DNA from: Vicinamibacteria bacterium
Lineage (GTDB): Bacteria > Acidobacteriota > Vicinamibacteria > Fen-336 > JAGNNV01
Assembly: GCA_016650185.1 (NCBI GenBank)
Contig: JAENWE010000125.1
Location: forward strand, 1-23,932
Direction of reading: 5' to 3'
DNA length: 23,932 nt
The notes below the pieces were generated by a model. The model had not been told where the DNA came from, did not search any database, and saw only the letters and a list, made by a program, of their open reading frames with translations. Made by a program: the position numbers and the translations under genes. Below are positions 1 through 9,004 of this stretch, in pieces. Numbering within the stretch: position 1 is the stretch's first letter; every line of letters begins with the position of its first letter.

Positions 1-1061
1 CCGGGCTATCTCGCGGTGGCCTATCCCGAGCATCTGACCGCGGCCGCGCTGCTGGTTCTGGTCGCGATGGCGCTGTGCGTTCGGGGTCGGCTCGGCGCTT
101 TTCTGCTTGGATTCCTCCTCGGAGTTTCGCTCCTCTTCCGCGAGACCCTTCTCTTCGCCGCTCCGTTGTTGGCCCATCTGGTGGGCGGGAGGAGGGCCGT
201 TCGTTTCTTCCTGCCCGGGCTGGTTCTGGCCCTGCTGACCGTGCTGCCTCCGTTGTCGGCGAATCGGGCCGTGCATCCAAACGCTCTGTATCCAAGCGTC
301 CTGAGCGAGGCGCTCAAGAGCCCGGAACCGGTGGCGCATCTGGCTTCAGCTCTGCTGGACAACACCCGAACCAATCTCGACCTTCTCTTCACGTCGAATC
401 CTCGAGAACGCGCCGAGGATGCGGTATTGCTTTTCCTGCTTGGGCTTGGGCTGCTGGCCCTGCTGGCTAGCTTTCAACTCGATCGGCGAGAGCGTGACTT
501 CGTATGGGCCACTCTGGTCTCGACCGCGCTGCTCTTCGCCGCGATGGTGGTGATCTATGTGGTGCGCGAACGCGGAGGGGTCTGGGGGGGCATCCGGGCG
601 CTCATGCCCCTGGCTCCCTTGTTCGTGATCGGTCTGTGCGGATTGAACGTGGGACGGACCCCGGCCGGCCTCCTGGTGGCGGCGCTCGTCTCCGTCAGCC
701 TCTTTCTGAACTCCTGGCAGATCGCCTTCTTCAACCGGTACAAGACCACGAATCTCGAAGACCAGGATCGGGCCGCCACGTTCATTGAAGAGCGGACAAA
801 GAGATTCGCACCGCGGCGGGTGGTGGGCGGGAAGTATTTCCAGTACGGATTCCGGAACTTCCCGGTCGAGGTTGTCTGGAGCGGGCGGACGACATGGGAA
901 GCCTGAACCGGCTCTATGCGAAGTTCCCCTTCGATTTCGTGGTCATCCACCGTCGCAGCTCCATGCGATTCGACCTTCGGAAAGACACCCGCTACGAGTG
1001 GGTGAACGCCGCGGAGGGACAGCCGGCCGAGTATCAAATCTACCGGCGGGTGGAGCCTTGA
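1..1061 (+). CDS. GT-C/GT39-like membrane glycosyltransferase, 5'-partial, apparent frameshift
   Basis: The reading frame is open from base 1 (reading PGYLAVAYPEHL), so the true start lies left of the window. Hydrophobic segments alternate with short loops, including a stretch reading SLLFRETLLFAAPLLA. A soluble C-terminal tail begins near EDQDRAATF. This style matches polytopic lipid-linked-sugar transferases of the GT39/PMT type, probably acting at the inner membrane; no catalytic DE pair is visible because the N-terminus is missing. The frame stops at 904-906, but the third frame continues seamlessly from about 885 (ADDMGSLNRLYAKF) to TGA at 1059-1061, ending in YQIYRRVEP. Adding one G to the run at 883-885 would join the frames as VVWSGADDMGSL. 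It is therefore either a recent pseudogene or a sequencing error. Family assignment is tentative. Confidence 0.7.
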
Positions 1062-1071
1062 AAGGGGCGGG

Positions 1072-2877
1072 CTAGAAACCTGACGGGAGCGAATAGACCA
1101 CCGTGCTGCCTCCGTCGAAGGCGATAGGAAGCCGGCGGCGGCGGCCTTGCCCCACGATGTAGTCCGCGCCGAATTCGCGGGCCAGGGCCACTATCTCGGC
1201 ATCCGAATACTTGCCGAATTCCTGGGCCATCACGGTTTCCATCCGGCGCCCCCACTCTCGGGCAAATCCGTCGTCAAAGTACTGCTGGGTCCCATCCTTC
1301 CACTCTCCCACAATCGCCCGCTCGGAAAATACTCTGAACCCGGCTTCCTGGGGTGGGGTCAGGAACACCGCGGTCTTCGGGGTTTCTGTGCGGGCCCAGT
1401 TCTGCGCGGCCCGGAAGGAGCCCTGTTCGAAGCGGATGCGCTGACGTCGATAGTTGTCGGCGACCAGGGGCCCCGCGGTCAGGGCGAAGGCCAGGAGCGA
1501 CAGAACCAGAGCCCGCCGTCGATCCTTCTGCCGGATCGAAAGAGTCACGAGAAGGCTGGTCCCCAGGACCGCGAAGATAGCCGGGTTCTGCAGGCGCCGG
1601 ACGAACTCCGCGAGGTAGTCCGTCCAAAGGACGGTCCGGTCGGGCCATTCCAGAGCCACCAGCGCCACCGCGCCAAGAAGGCGCACCCAGGTGGGGAGAG
1701 GGGGGTCATTGGCCGCGAATACTGCGATCAGGACGAGCGGACCCAATTGCTCGAGGCCGGTGGCGAAGACGGTGAGGAAGTAGAAGGCGGCAAGCACCCG
1801 CATGAGCGGAGACGTTCGCCACAGGCGAACGATGTCCGCGGCCATAAAAACCAGCAAGATGACGGAGAGGAATCGCCAGATGCGGTGGGGCTGAAACTGG
1901 AGAAACGCTTTGACCGGAATGAACTCCGTGAGAATCGTTCCGCTCACGAACAGGATTGCGGTGGCGAAAATGAAGACGCTCAGATTCCGTAGCCGACCGG
2001 GTTCCGAGCGGGTGGCGGCGGCGAGTCCGAGGAGGAGCCAGACCACCGCGTCAGGGAGCGCATCGCCAAAAGTCCCCGGGAAGGAATGGTGGGACGACCG
2101 CAGAATCAGAAGATCGAGCCATTCTCTGGTCATCGGCTTCCCCTGACCCGCGGCATGGGCCAGAAAAGGAAGGACGGGTAGCCACGCGATTCCCAGGCGG
2201 ATCAGGGTGGAGCGTCGAGGCAGGGTCTTCCCTTCCCACAAGAGCATCAGGGTGAAGGGAACAAGCAGGTACAAGGAGTAGAGGGCGTGGTTGTACACCC
2301 CGAGAGACAGAATGAGGAGCGGCAGAACCCTTCGGCCCTCGAGGAAGAGTGCGAGCGCCATCAGGTTCAGGCCCGATGCCAGGTGCGAGTGCGAAAAGGC
2401 GACTCGGTACAGCGCTTCCCCGGCCAGGGCGATGCGGACCGGCATGGCGAGCAGGACCGCGAGCCCGCCCACCCGGCTGTCCCCGCCACTGGCCCAAACC
2501 CCCATCCGATAAACCGCCGCGTAGGTGAGAGCAATCGAGATCACGTAGAGCGCGTAGTAGGCGAAAGGCACCCAGTCGGTCGATGGGAGAAAAGAGGCCA
2601 GAAGCTGGTAGAAGATCGTGGGAAAACGATCGCCAGTCGCCACCAGAATGTCGTTCGAATAGAGCGATCGATCGATAAACCTCTTCAGAATCGGCACGGT
2701 AATTCCGTGATTGCTGTCCCCGAATCGATACCCGATCAAGGTCAGGCTCGCGAGCGAGGCGAGGAGCGAGAGGGTGGTCCCTTGAAGCCGCGTCAGAGTA
2801 GTCGACGAGGGAGGCTCGGAACGGGGGGCGGGGTTCTGATCGGACAAGGGGTCTTGGGGGCGGGAACCTCTGGGCAC
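1072..2877 (-). CDS. Polytopic membrane protein with soluble C-terminal domain (GT-C-like, unknown function)
   Basis: A 601-residue protein starting at GTG (2875-2877), with only a weak purine stretch upstream. About 30 polar, Pro/Ser-rich residues precede the first membrane segment, and roughly ten or more hydrophobic helices follow up to about residue 470. A soluble domain of about 120 residues (480-601) contains AAQNWARTETPK, GFRVFSERAIVGEWKDG and a final beta-rich end. The large luminal loop after the first helix (SNDILVATGDRFPTIFYQ) and the soluble tail resemble bacterial GT-C-fold glycosyltransferase-like proteins, and the tail resembles what I recall as DUF6798-type proteins. The substrate is unknown. 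It converges with the preceding gene (10 bp between stops) and diverges from the gene at 2945, sharing a 67-bp promoter gap. Confidence 0.8.
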   Translation of the reverse strand: MPRGSRPQDPLSDQNPAPRSEPPSSTTLTRLQGTTLSLLASLASLTLIGYRFGDSNHGITVPILKRFIDRSLYSNDILVATGDRFPTIFYQLLASFLPSTDWVPFAYYALYVISIALTYAAVYRMGVWASGGDSRVGGLAVLLAMPVRIALAGEALYRVAFSHSHLASGLNLMALALFLEGRRVLPLLILSLGVYNHALYSLYLLVPFTLMLLWEGKTLPRRSTLIRLGIAWLPVLPFLAHAAGQGKPMTREWLDLLILRSSHHSFPGTFGDALPDAVVWLLLGLAAATRSEPGRLRNLSVFIFATAILFVSGTILTEFIPVKAFLQFQPHRIWRFLSVILLVFMAADIVRLWRTSPLMRVLAAFYFLTVFATGLEQLGPLVLIAVFAANDPPLPTWVRLLGAVALVALEWPDRTVLWTDYLAEFVRRLQNPAIFAVLGTSLLVTLSIRQKDRRRALVLSLLAFALTAGPLVADNYRRQRIRFEQGSFRAAQNWARTETPKTAVFLTPPQEAGFRVFSERAIVGEWKDGTQQYFDDGFAREWGRRMETVMAQEFGKYSDAEIVALAREFGADYIVGQGRRRRLPIAFDGGSTVVYSLPSGF

Positions 2878-2944
2878 CCTGCCGGGGGGAGTCTAAGTTT
2901 GATCCCGGCTGCCTCGCTACCTGGAGAGCCGCCTGAGAGAATCG

Positions 2945-5179
2945 ATGGGCATGAGCTTCGCCCCCCGCGCTCGCCCCCCGTTTCTTGAAGCCCTGGTCTA
3001 TGTGGTCCTGACCTTCGTCTTCCTGATCCCGCAGAGCCTGGCCCCGAGTTCCCGCATAGCCTACGTCGGCGATTCGCTCGAGAGCGTCGCCATCGTGGGT
3101 TTCGTCGGCCACCAAATCGTCACGGATCCGGCGCACATGTTCGATGCGGGGTTCCTTCATCCCCAGAGAAACGCGCTCACTCTGACCGACCATCGCCTCC
3201 TCCCGTCGCTGACGGTGGCGCCGGTGCTGTGGATCTCACGGAACCCCGTATTGGCCTATAACGCCGCTCTCCTCATCGCCTTCATGCTCGCGGCTTTCGG
3301 GGGGCGGTCCCTCGCCTTGGCGTTGGGTCTCGGGCGGATTCCCGCCGGATTCGCGGGAGCGCTCTTCGCGTTTCACACTTATGCGATCAACGAGGCTCCG
3401 CGACTCAACATCGTGAGCCATGGCTTCGTGGCTTTCGCGCTCGCCGCTCTTTTGGAGTGGCTTCGGAGCGGTGACAACCGCTCCCGCTGGCTCTTTGCCA
3501 TGTTCCTGCTGCTCCAGGGCTATTCCGCGAACTATCACCTCCTCTACGGAGTGCTGCTTTCGGTCCTGGTGATCGCGGTCTTCGGCTGTGCCCACCCCCG
3601 ACGCGCGGTCGCCCGTCTCCCTGGCCTGGTGGTTCCAGGCCTCATCGCCATCCTCCTCTTCATTCCCGTCATCGTCCCCTATCTGAGGACGTTCAGCAGT
3701 CTGGAACTGGTGAGATCGCGGCCGCGGGGCATCGACCTGATGCATTACTTTTCCACTTCTCCCTCGAACTGGATCTGGGGGGCCTTCGGGCCCCCGGCTC
3801 GTCTTCAGCAGCAAGGTCCCCATTTCGTTGGTTTCGTCGCTCTCCTGCTCGCCCTCTCGGGCCTCTTTCTTTCCCTCCGAACCGCGGGAGCCGGGGCCAG
3901 GCATCGTACCTGGGCCTTCGGCGTCGCCGCCTTGATCGTCCTTCTGGTCACGCTGTCCCTGGGCGATCGGATGACCATCCTGGGCTCGGATATCGGGCCG
4001 GGCCCTTACGGTTTCCTGTACGATTTCGTGCCGGGCTTCAAGCTGGTGCGCATCCCCGAGAGACTTGGGCTCTACGTCATGCTTGGGGTTGGTCTCCTCG
4101 GAGCCGCATCTCTCGAACGCCTGGTTCGGAACAAGCGACGTGGCCTCGCGCTCGCCCTAGGCGCATTCGCGGTTCTCGAACACGTCTCGCCGCTCGCCAT
4201 CACCACCGACATCCCGCGGCCATCGGAGTTGCCCGCGGTCTACAAGTGGCTGGCCGCGCAGCCGGACGAGCCCGTGGTGGAACTTCCGGTTCGGGGCGAG
4301 GCTTTGATTCGACAGGAGACGGTGGAGATGTTCTTCGCCGCCTACCACCATCAGCGGGAGCCACTCGGATACAGCGCCTATCCAACCCTGCTGTCCAAGG
4401 TGGTGAGGCGATCCCTTCTCGAATTTCCCTCTGATGCCACCCTGAACGTTCTGTCAAAGATCGGCATCCATCGGGCCATCGTCCACGAGGGGCGGGAGCT
4501 GGCTCCGGACTTGCGCAATCAGATCTTCAATTTCGGCCCTCCGGACAAGGATCGACGGTTCGCCGAAGCGGTGGCCGAGGCGCAACTCGATGTGGTGGCG
4601 AACACGGATCGGGCGGAGCGTGAGGGTCGTCTGGTGCTCGAATCACGCTTCGGTCCATGGAGCGCCGGGTCGCTCGCAGAGAGCGGAGAGCGCGTCTACC
4701 GGTTCGATCAGCCGAGCCCGATCCGCCCCGCCCCGAGGCCTCGGGGAGAGCGGGTGGAGGCCTCGCGGTTGCGTCTGCGGACCAAGGAAGGCGACGCTTC
4801 GGCGGCCTTCGACGATCGCCTGGAGACGAGCTACGTATTGGACCGCCCTCTACGCGGCGACGAATTCGTCGAGGCGCGTTTTGGCGAGCCCATCGCGGTC
4901 TCCGGAGTGGAGATCGTCCTTCGTCACGAGAGCGCCTGGCCCACCCGGTTTCGGGTGGCGGTATTAGGGATGGATGGCCAATGGACCGAAGCGGCCGTTT
5001 GGGACGGCCCCCATCTGGCGCAGCTCGTCGAGGGTCTGCTCGAGAATCCGCGTGCCGGGACCATCGGTTTCGTTCTGAACGGTGATCCGGTCCTCGGCGT
5101 GAGCCTTCTGCCGCAGATCGGCGCCACCAGTGCCGCGGGATGGAGCCTGCCCGAACTGCGTATTCTCGAAAGGCGCTAG
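2945..5179 (+). CDS. Membrane glycosyltransferase-like protein with C-terminal discoidin-like domain
   Basis: A 744-residue protein. Start ATG at 2945 is preceded by a weak GAGAGA; a second ATG two codons in (2951) is an alternative. Residues about 15-410 are strongly hydrophobic with multiple membrane helices and an early exoplasmic loop (YVGDSLESVAIVGF), in the manner of GT-C/YfhO-like proteins. Residues 410-600 form a soluble region with LPAVYKWLAAQPDEPVVELP, typical of the periplasmic part of such enzymes. The last 140 residues resemble an F5/8-type (discoidin) carbohydrate-binding fold, with EGDASAAFDDRLETSY followed by an LxxxxxVSGVEIVLRHES-like strand pattern. The likely role is sugar transfer to a cell-surface polymer, inferred from architecture only. 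It converges with the pseudouridine synthase gene, with only 2 bp between the stop codons. Confidence 0.8.
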   Translation: MGMSFAPRARPPFLEALVYVVLTFVFLIPQSLAPSSRIAYVGDSLESVAIVGFVGHQIVTDPAHMFDAGFLHPQRNALTLTDHRLLPSLTVAPVLWISRNPVLAYNAALLIAFMLAAFGGRSLALALGLGRIPAGFAGALFAFHTYAINEAPRLNIVSHGFVAFALAALLEWLRSGDNRSRWLFAMFLLLQGYSANYHLLYGVLLSVLVIAVFGCAHPRRAVARLPGLVVPGLIAILLFIPVIVPYLRTFSSLELVRSRPRGIDLMHYFSTSPSNWIWGAFGPPARLQQQGPHFVGFVALLLALSGLFLSLRTAGAGARHRTWAFGVAALIVLLVTLSLGDRMTILGSDIGPGPYGFLYDFVPGFKLVRIPERLGLYVMLGVGLLGAASLERLVRNKRRGLALALGAFAVLEHVSPLAITTDIPRPSELPAVYKWLAAQPDEPVVELPVRGEALIRQETVEMFFAAYHHQREPLGYSAYPTLLSKVVRRSLLEFPSDATLNVLSKIGIHRAIVHEGRELAPDLRNQIFNFGPPDKDRRFAEAVAEAQLDVVANTDRAEREGRLVLESRFGPWSAGSLAESGERVYRFDQPSPIRPAPRPRGERVEASRLRLRTKEGDASAAFDDRLETSYVLDRPLRGDEFVEARFGEPIAVSGVEIVLRHESAWPTRFRVAVLGMDGQWTEAAVWDGPHLAQLVEGLLENPRAGTIGFVLNGDPVLGVSLLPQIGATSAAGWSLPELRILERR

Positions 5180-5181
5180 TC

Positions 5182-6075
5182 TCAGCGTCTGGGGGCTCGG
5201 TTCCTCAGCCGCCGCAACGCTTCCGCGAAATCCCTGGGTGGGGTGCTTTCGCAATCAATGGGCTGAGCGGTGAACGGGTGAGGGAAGGCGAGCCTGGAGG
5301 CGTGAAGGAAGGGCCGGCTCGCCCCGGACCTCTCCTTGCCCCCGTAGACGCCATCCCCCATGATGGGATGGCCGATCGCGCGCAGGTGCAGTCGGATCTG
5401 ATGCTGGCGGCCGGTATCCAACTCGACTTCAAGGAGCGACGCTCTGGAGAATCGTTCCACTACCTTGTAGTGAGTGATCGCATGACGCGAGGGTTCATCG
5501 TCATCTCGGGCGATATGCCGCTTGCCCCCCTGATATTCATCGGCGATGGGAAGGTCGATGGTGCCGGGATCATTCCGAGGAACTCCCTCGACGAGCGCCA
5601 GATAAAGGCGAAGGAAGGCGTGATCGCGAAAGGCGGCTCGCCCCGCCGCATGGCATTCGCGCGAGAGGGCCATGGCCAGGAGGCCGGAGGTACCGCGATC
5701 GAGCCGATGCAGCGCCCCGACATAGGCACGCGATCCTCGAATCCTCTCGAGGTCCTTCCGAAGCCTGCTGAGGACGCTGTCGTCGTGCGTTCCCCCCTCG
5801 GTCGGAACACTCAAAAGGCCGGGTGGCTTGTCGACCACCACCAGCGTTTCGTCCTGGAACGGGGCGGGCAGGGACAGGCGGATCGCCTCTTCGCGCCGCC
5901 GGTTGGGGTTGAAGGTGACCAACACGTTCGGCGCCACTCGATGCCCGGCATCGCGGATCCTCTCGGACTCCACATCGACCTGGCCCGCAGCGATCACGTC
6001 CTGGGCCTTCCGTCGCGAGAGCCCGAACTCGCGGGCCACCCGCACATCAAGCCGCTCGTCGGGAAAGTCCACCAT
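5182..6075 (-). CDS. RluA-family 23S rRNA/tRNA pseudouridine synthase
   Basis: A 297-residue protein that isomerises specific uridines in rRNA or tRNA to pseudouridine. Residues about 1-60 form an S4 RNA-binding domain (RLDVRVAREFGLSRRKAQDVI). The catalytic motif HRLDRGTSG is at 123-131, with the family's catalytic aspartate at Asp126. DKPPGLLSVP (82-91), LDTGRQHQIRLHL (219-231) and LHASRLAFPHP (257-267) are the other conserved blocks. Length is normal for RluC/RluD-type enzymes. The ATG at 6073-6075 follows GAAGGA with about 4 bp spacing. A terminator immediately upstream closes the neighbouring gene, so this gene probably has its own promoter in the short gap. I cannot tell RluA, RluC and RluD subtypes apart, so no symbol is given. 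Confidence 0.95.
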   Translation of the reverse strand: MVDFPDERLDVRVAREFGLSRRKAQDVIAAGQVDVESERIRDAGHRVAPNVLVTFNPNRRREEAIRLSLPAPFQDETLVVVDKPPGLLSVPTEGGTHDDSVLSRLRKDLERIRGSRAYVGALHRLDRGTSGLLAMALSRECHAAGRAAFRDHAFLRLYLALVEGVPRNDPGTIDLPIADEYQGGKRHIARDDDEPSRHAITHYKVVERFSRASLLEVELDTGRQHQIRLHLRAIGHPIMGDGVYGGKERSGASRPFLHASRLAFPHPFTAQPIDCESTPPRDFAEALRRLRNRAPRR

Positions 6076-6102
6076 CGTCCTTCAGGAAGGATAAGCCTTA
6101 AC

Positions 6103-6130
6103 AAAAAAGGCCCCGCTTTGCGGGGCCTTT
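6103..6130 (-). terminator. Rho-independent terminator of the exported-protein gene
   Basis: An 11-bp perfect stem (6106-6116 pairs with 6120-6130; core GGCCCCGC/GCGGGGCC) has a 3-nt loop. Read on the minus strand it is followed by a run of T from the A-tract at 6103-6108. It lies 20 bp after the stop codon of the gene at 6151-7203 and just upstream of the pseudouridine synthase start. Confidence 0.88.
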
Positions 6131-6150
6131 GTACAGCGTTGTCCGGCTGG

Positions 6151-7203
6151 TTACTGGATTTCGTTCTCGTCCGGCGCGACACCCTTGTGGGTCCGAACGT
6201 GCGAGCCGGCGGATTTTTTCAAGGAGTCAATCAACTCGTGGGTGATCGTGGCCTTGACGTGGACTTTGTCGTCTTCGGTGGCCACCGATATTGAATCGGC
6301 GATCTGAGCGAGTTCGGCTTTCTGACCGGCCTGCAGCGACAGCAGCGCGGAGAAACCACGGAGCACATCGGCGATCTTCGTCGCCGACTTGGCGTCGGCT
6401 GCTTCGGCGGTCGCGGTCATTCCCACTTCGGGATCGAGATGGCCATAGGCCACCACCTGTTTGATGGCGGGCAGATTCGCGGCCGGGCCGCCGATCTCGG
6501 AGGTCACACGAGAGAGAACCGAGGGTCCACCGACCGCCCAGAATGTCGACCCCGGCTCAACGCTCTCGAGCAGAGACACGAGCGCCGCGTTGTCGCGGAT
6601 GCCACGGCCACTGGCGCGGTTGGCCAGGAAGGTGTCCACCGAGGCTGTGTCTCCAGCCACCAGAATGCCGGCATCGAGCAGGGCGACCGCGCCATTCGAC
6701 TTGCCGCTTGCTTCGCGGTAGATGGTGACGCCATCTCGGCGCTCTTTCGAAGCCTTGCCCGTTTCGGGTATGGAGGCCTCGAGCCGCGCGGCATCGAAAC
6801 GACCGGTCACGAAGACCAGAGCGTTCTCGGGGCGGTGCCGTCGGACGCCGTCCAGGGCGGGCTCGGCGGACTTCGGGTCCTCGGTCTGGGGTCGCACCGC
6901 GACCACCACGGAGTCTATGTCTCGAGCGGGATTGAGGCCGGTCTTTCGCTCGATCTCCGCCAGAGCCTCCACCCGTCCAGGTTCACCCTCGCCCCCGAAC
7001 TTGGCGTAGAACTGCGAGCCGGTGAGGGCGCGAACGTCGAAGCCCATGACCACGGCGCTGTCCGCCGGGAGGGCGAGCGCTTCGGGAGGCACGGGTCCCA
7101 CCGCGGCGCGAGCGGTGCCGGTGACGCGCGCGGAGAAGGAGAAGGTGATACCGAGCGCCGACACGGCGGCGGCGGTGAGGATAAGGCGGCGAGAACGGTT
7201 CAT
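6151..7203 (-). CDS. Exported protein of unknown function
   Basis: A 350-residue protein. I chose ATG at 7201-7203 because GGGAG sits 9 nt before it; a TTG three codons upstream would overlap that site. Residues about 1-33 form a Sec-type signal peptide: a basic NRSRR start, a hydrophobic core, then ARVTGTARA. The mature part opens with PPEALALPADSAVVMGFDVRALTGSQFYAKF and has alternating alpha/beta character with no obvious catalytic motif. The opening recalls a group of secreted proteins in Acidobacteria-like genomes (DUF3352-like style), but I cannot assign a function. A strong terminator follows. It is transcribed in the same direction as the ABC exporter operon 75 bp upstream, so read-through from that operon is possible. 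Confidence 0.8.
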   Translation of the reverse strand: MNRSRRLILTAAAVSALGITFSFSARVTGTARAAVGPVPPEALALPADSAVVMGFDVRALTGSQFYAKFGGEGEPGRVEALAEIERKTGLNPARDIDSVVVAVRPQTEDPKSAEPALDGVRRHRPENALVFVTGRFDAARLEASIPETGKASKERRDGVTIYREASGKSNGAVALLDAGILVAGDTASVDTFLANRASGRGIRDNAALVSLLESVEPGSTFWAVGGPSVLSRVTSEIGGPAANLPAIKQVVAYGHLDPEVGMTATAEAADAKSATKIADVLRGFSALLSLQAGQKAELAQIADSISVATEDDKVHVKATITHELIDSLKKSAGSHVRTHKGVAPDENEIQ

Positions 7204-7277
7204 GGTAGCCAACTCCCTGAAAGAAAATATCTAAGGTGGCGCGGGCGGCCCCTCAAACCAGGCCCCAATCCGCACCC

Positions 7278-8087
7278 TCATGAGGAGATAACGTACTCTC
7301 GTCTCGAAAAGATCCATATGGCCAGGGCCAGGGACACGACTCCAACAAATCCAAGGACTAGCACAGACTCGCCAACGCCAAAAAACTTGGAAAATAGTTC
7401 GGCGAGGCCCTCTTCGGCCGGGCGATGCCGGATCAGGGACCGGGCGTAGGCGGTGAGGGTGTAGTTCGGGGCGTCGCCTGGGAAATTGGCCACGAACCCT
7501 TCCCAGACGAACAGAAACAGGAGTCCAGGGATCAACGGCCGTTTCAGGCTGACGCCCAGAAGGGCAAAGACGGCTCCGTAGGTGAAAAGGGTGAGAGCGC
7601 AAGCCGCCAGGTCCTGCACCAGGTCCGGTGCCCCGAAGCCGGCCCCTTGCGGCGTGGCCGCGCAGAGGACGAGATACGTGACGACCACGCAGGGCACGGT
7701 GAGGGTGAGCACTGTGACCAGGTAGGCCAGAAACTCTCCCAGGAAAATCGAGAGGCGAGAGATCGGCCGGGTGAGGAAATAGGTCAGGGTCTTGGAATCG
7801 ACCGCGTCGGAAATGAGAGCCGAACCGAAGAGCAGGGCCACCAGCGGCAGGAGATTCCGCACGAAGAAGAGGGCGATCACCATGCCGTAGAGCTCGAACC
7901 CGGTGAGGGGGAGGCCCGGTGGAGGGTAGATCCTCAGCAAGGCCCCAAAGGCCACCGGCAAGGACAACAACAGGAAGACCCAGAAGCTCCGAGGCCGGGG
8001 CAACATGCGCTCGATCGATATCAGGAGGACATCCTTCGTGGCTGGCCAGAGGGGCCTCGTGGCCAGAGACAGCGTTTCTGACGTCAC
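7278..8087 (-). CDS. ABC-2 type transporter permease
   Basis: A 269-residue integral membrane protein with about six hydrophobic segments. The pattern DAVDSKTLTYFLTRPISR at about 94-111 is the loop and coupling-helix signature of ABC-2 (DrrB/NatB-like) permeases. The start is GTG at 8085-8087, which overlaps the upstream ATPase stop codon as GTGA, implying translational coupling; a longer reading to 8156 would overlap the ATPase gene by 73 bp and is unlikely. It is the last gene of a four-gene operon and would pair with the ATPase at 8084-9004 in the inner membrane. The substrate cannot be read from sequence. Confidence 0.9.
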   Translation of the reverse strand: MTSETLSLATRPLWPATKDVLLISIERMLPRPRSFWVFLLLSLPVAFGALLRIYPPPGLPLTGFELYGMVIALFFVRNLLPLVALLFGSALISDAVDSKTLTYFLTRPISRLSIFLGEFLAYLVTVLTLTVPCVVVTYLVLCAATPQGAGFGAPDLVQDLAACALTLFTYGAVFALLGVSLKRPLIPGLLFLFVWEGFVANFPGDAPNYTLTAYARSLIRHRPAEEGLAELFSKFFGVGESVLVLGFVGVVSLALAIWIFSRREYVISS

Positions 8088-9004
8088 TTGCTCACCAGAT
8101 AGGAGAAGACGGATTCCAGATTCTCGTCCGTGACCCACATTTCCTCTACGCCACAAGCGACGGAGAGTTCCTGAACTCTGGCGAAGAAAGCATCCGGCTT
8201 CCTGATCTCGGCCAGGAGATGGCCGGACGCGTCCTCTAGGGTCAAGGAGACGAGGTCCGGCAGCAACACCAACTCACGAGCCAACCCGCGCGGGTCGCGG
8301 GCTCTCAGACGCACAGACCGCGGATGCCGGTCCAGCAGATCCCGAATCTCCCCCAGATCGCCCTCGGCCAGGACTCGACCATTGTGAATGAGAAGCACGC
8401 GACGGGTGACCTGTTCCAGCTCGTGAAGAATGTGGGTGGAGACGAGAACGGTCCGGCCCTCATCGCCCAAGCGCTTCATGAGGTCGGAAATCCGTTTACG
8501 GTTCTGCGGATCCATCCCGGTGAGCGGTTCGTCGAGGAAGAGAACTTCCGGCTTGTGGGCCAGCGCCTGCGCCAGCTTGATCCTCTGTCGCATGCCTTTG
8601 CTGTAGCCGCCCACTTTGCGGTGCATGGCGTCCTTGAGGTCCACCGTCTCGATCACTTCGGTCGCGAGCCGGCTGGCCTGGATCGAGCCGAAACCATTCA
8701 AGGAAAGAAGAGCGCACACGAACTGAAAACCCGTGAAGTCTTCGAACAACGCATCGGTGTCAGAGCACAGGCCGACCGAATGAAACACTTCCGGAGACCC
8801 GAAGGCCGGCCGTCCCAGTAACTCCACCGTGCCCTGACTCGGACGGAGTTGACCGCACGCGAGTTTGAGGAGCGAACTCTTCCCCGCTCCATTCGGGCCC
8901 AGCAAACCGTAGACGCCGGGACCCAGTTCGAAGCTGACATCGTTGAGGGCCATCACCGGCCCATACCAGCGGGAGGCCTTCTTGAAAACCACGCGCGGCG
9001 TCAT
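8084..9004 (-). CDS. ABC transporter ATP-binding protein
   Basis: A 306-residue ATPase. Walker A GPNGAGKS is at 36-43, the signature variant YSKGMRQ at 134-140, Walker B VLFLDEP at 154-160 and the switch histidine in STHIL at about 191. A roughly 80-residue C-terminal extension, from about 225, is typical of ATPases paired with ABC-2 exporters (CcmA/DrrA-like). It powers export through the permease encoded next (GTGA overlap). Its own ATG overlaps the stop of the upstream permease as ATGA (9001-9004). The signature reads SKGMR rather than LSGGQ, as is usual in this subfamily. Confidence 0.95.
   Translation of the reverse strand: MTPRVVFKKASRWYGPVMALNDVSFELGPGVYGLLGPNGAGKSSLLKLACGQLRPSQGTVELLGRPAFGSPEVFHSVGLCSDTDALFEDFTGFQFVCALLSLNGFGSIQASRLATEVIETVDLKDAMHRKVGGYSKGMRQRIKLAQALAHKPEVLFLDEPLTGMDPQNRKRISDLMKRLGDEGRTVLVSTHILHELEQVTRRVLLIHNGRVLAEGDLGEIRDLLDRHPRSVRLRARDPRGLARELVLLPDLVSLTLEDASGHLLAEIRKPDAFFARVQELSVACGVEEMWVTDENLESVFSYLVSK

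Noticed and set aside
2051..3193. A 380-codon minus-strand frame spanning the divergent membrane-protein gap
   Set aside because: It overlaps two convincing membrane-protein genes and its translation is Arg/Pro/Gly-rich without hydrophobic structure.
5140..6294. A 384-codon plus-strand frame opposite the pseudouridine synthase
   Set aside because: The minus strand encodes an RluA-family enzyme with an intact catalytic motif, and this frame also runs through a clear terminator.
8088..8156. Upstream extension of the second ABC permease to 8156
   Set aside because: It would overlap the ATPase gene by 73 bp, and the added 23 residues are polar and unlike a permease. The GTGA overlap start at 8087 fits the other junctions of the operon.
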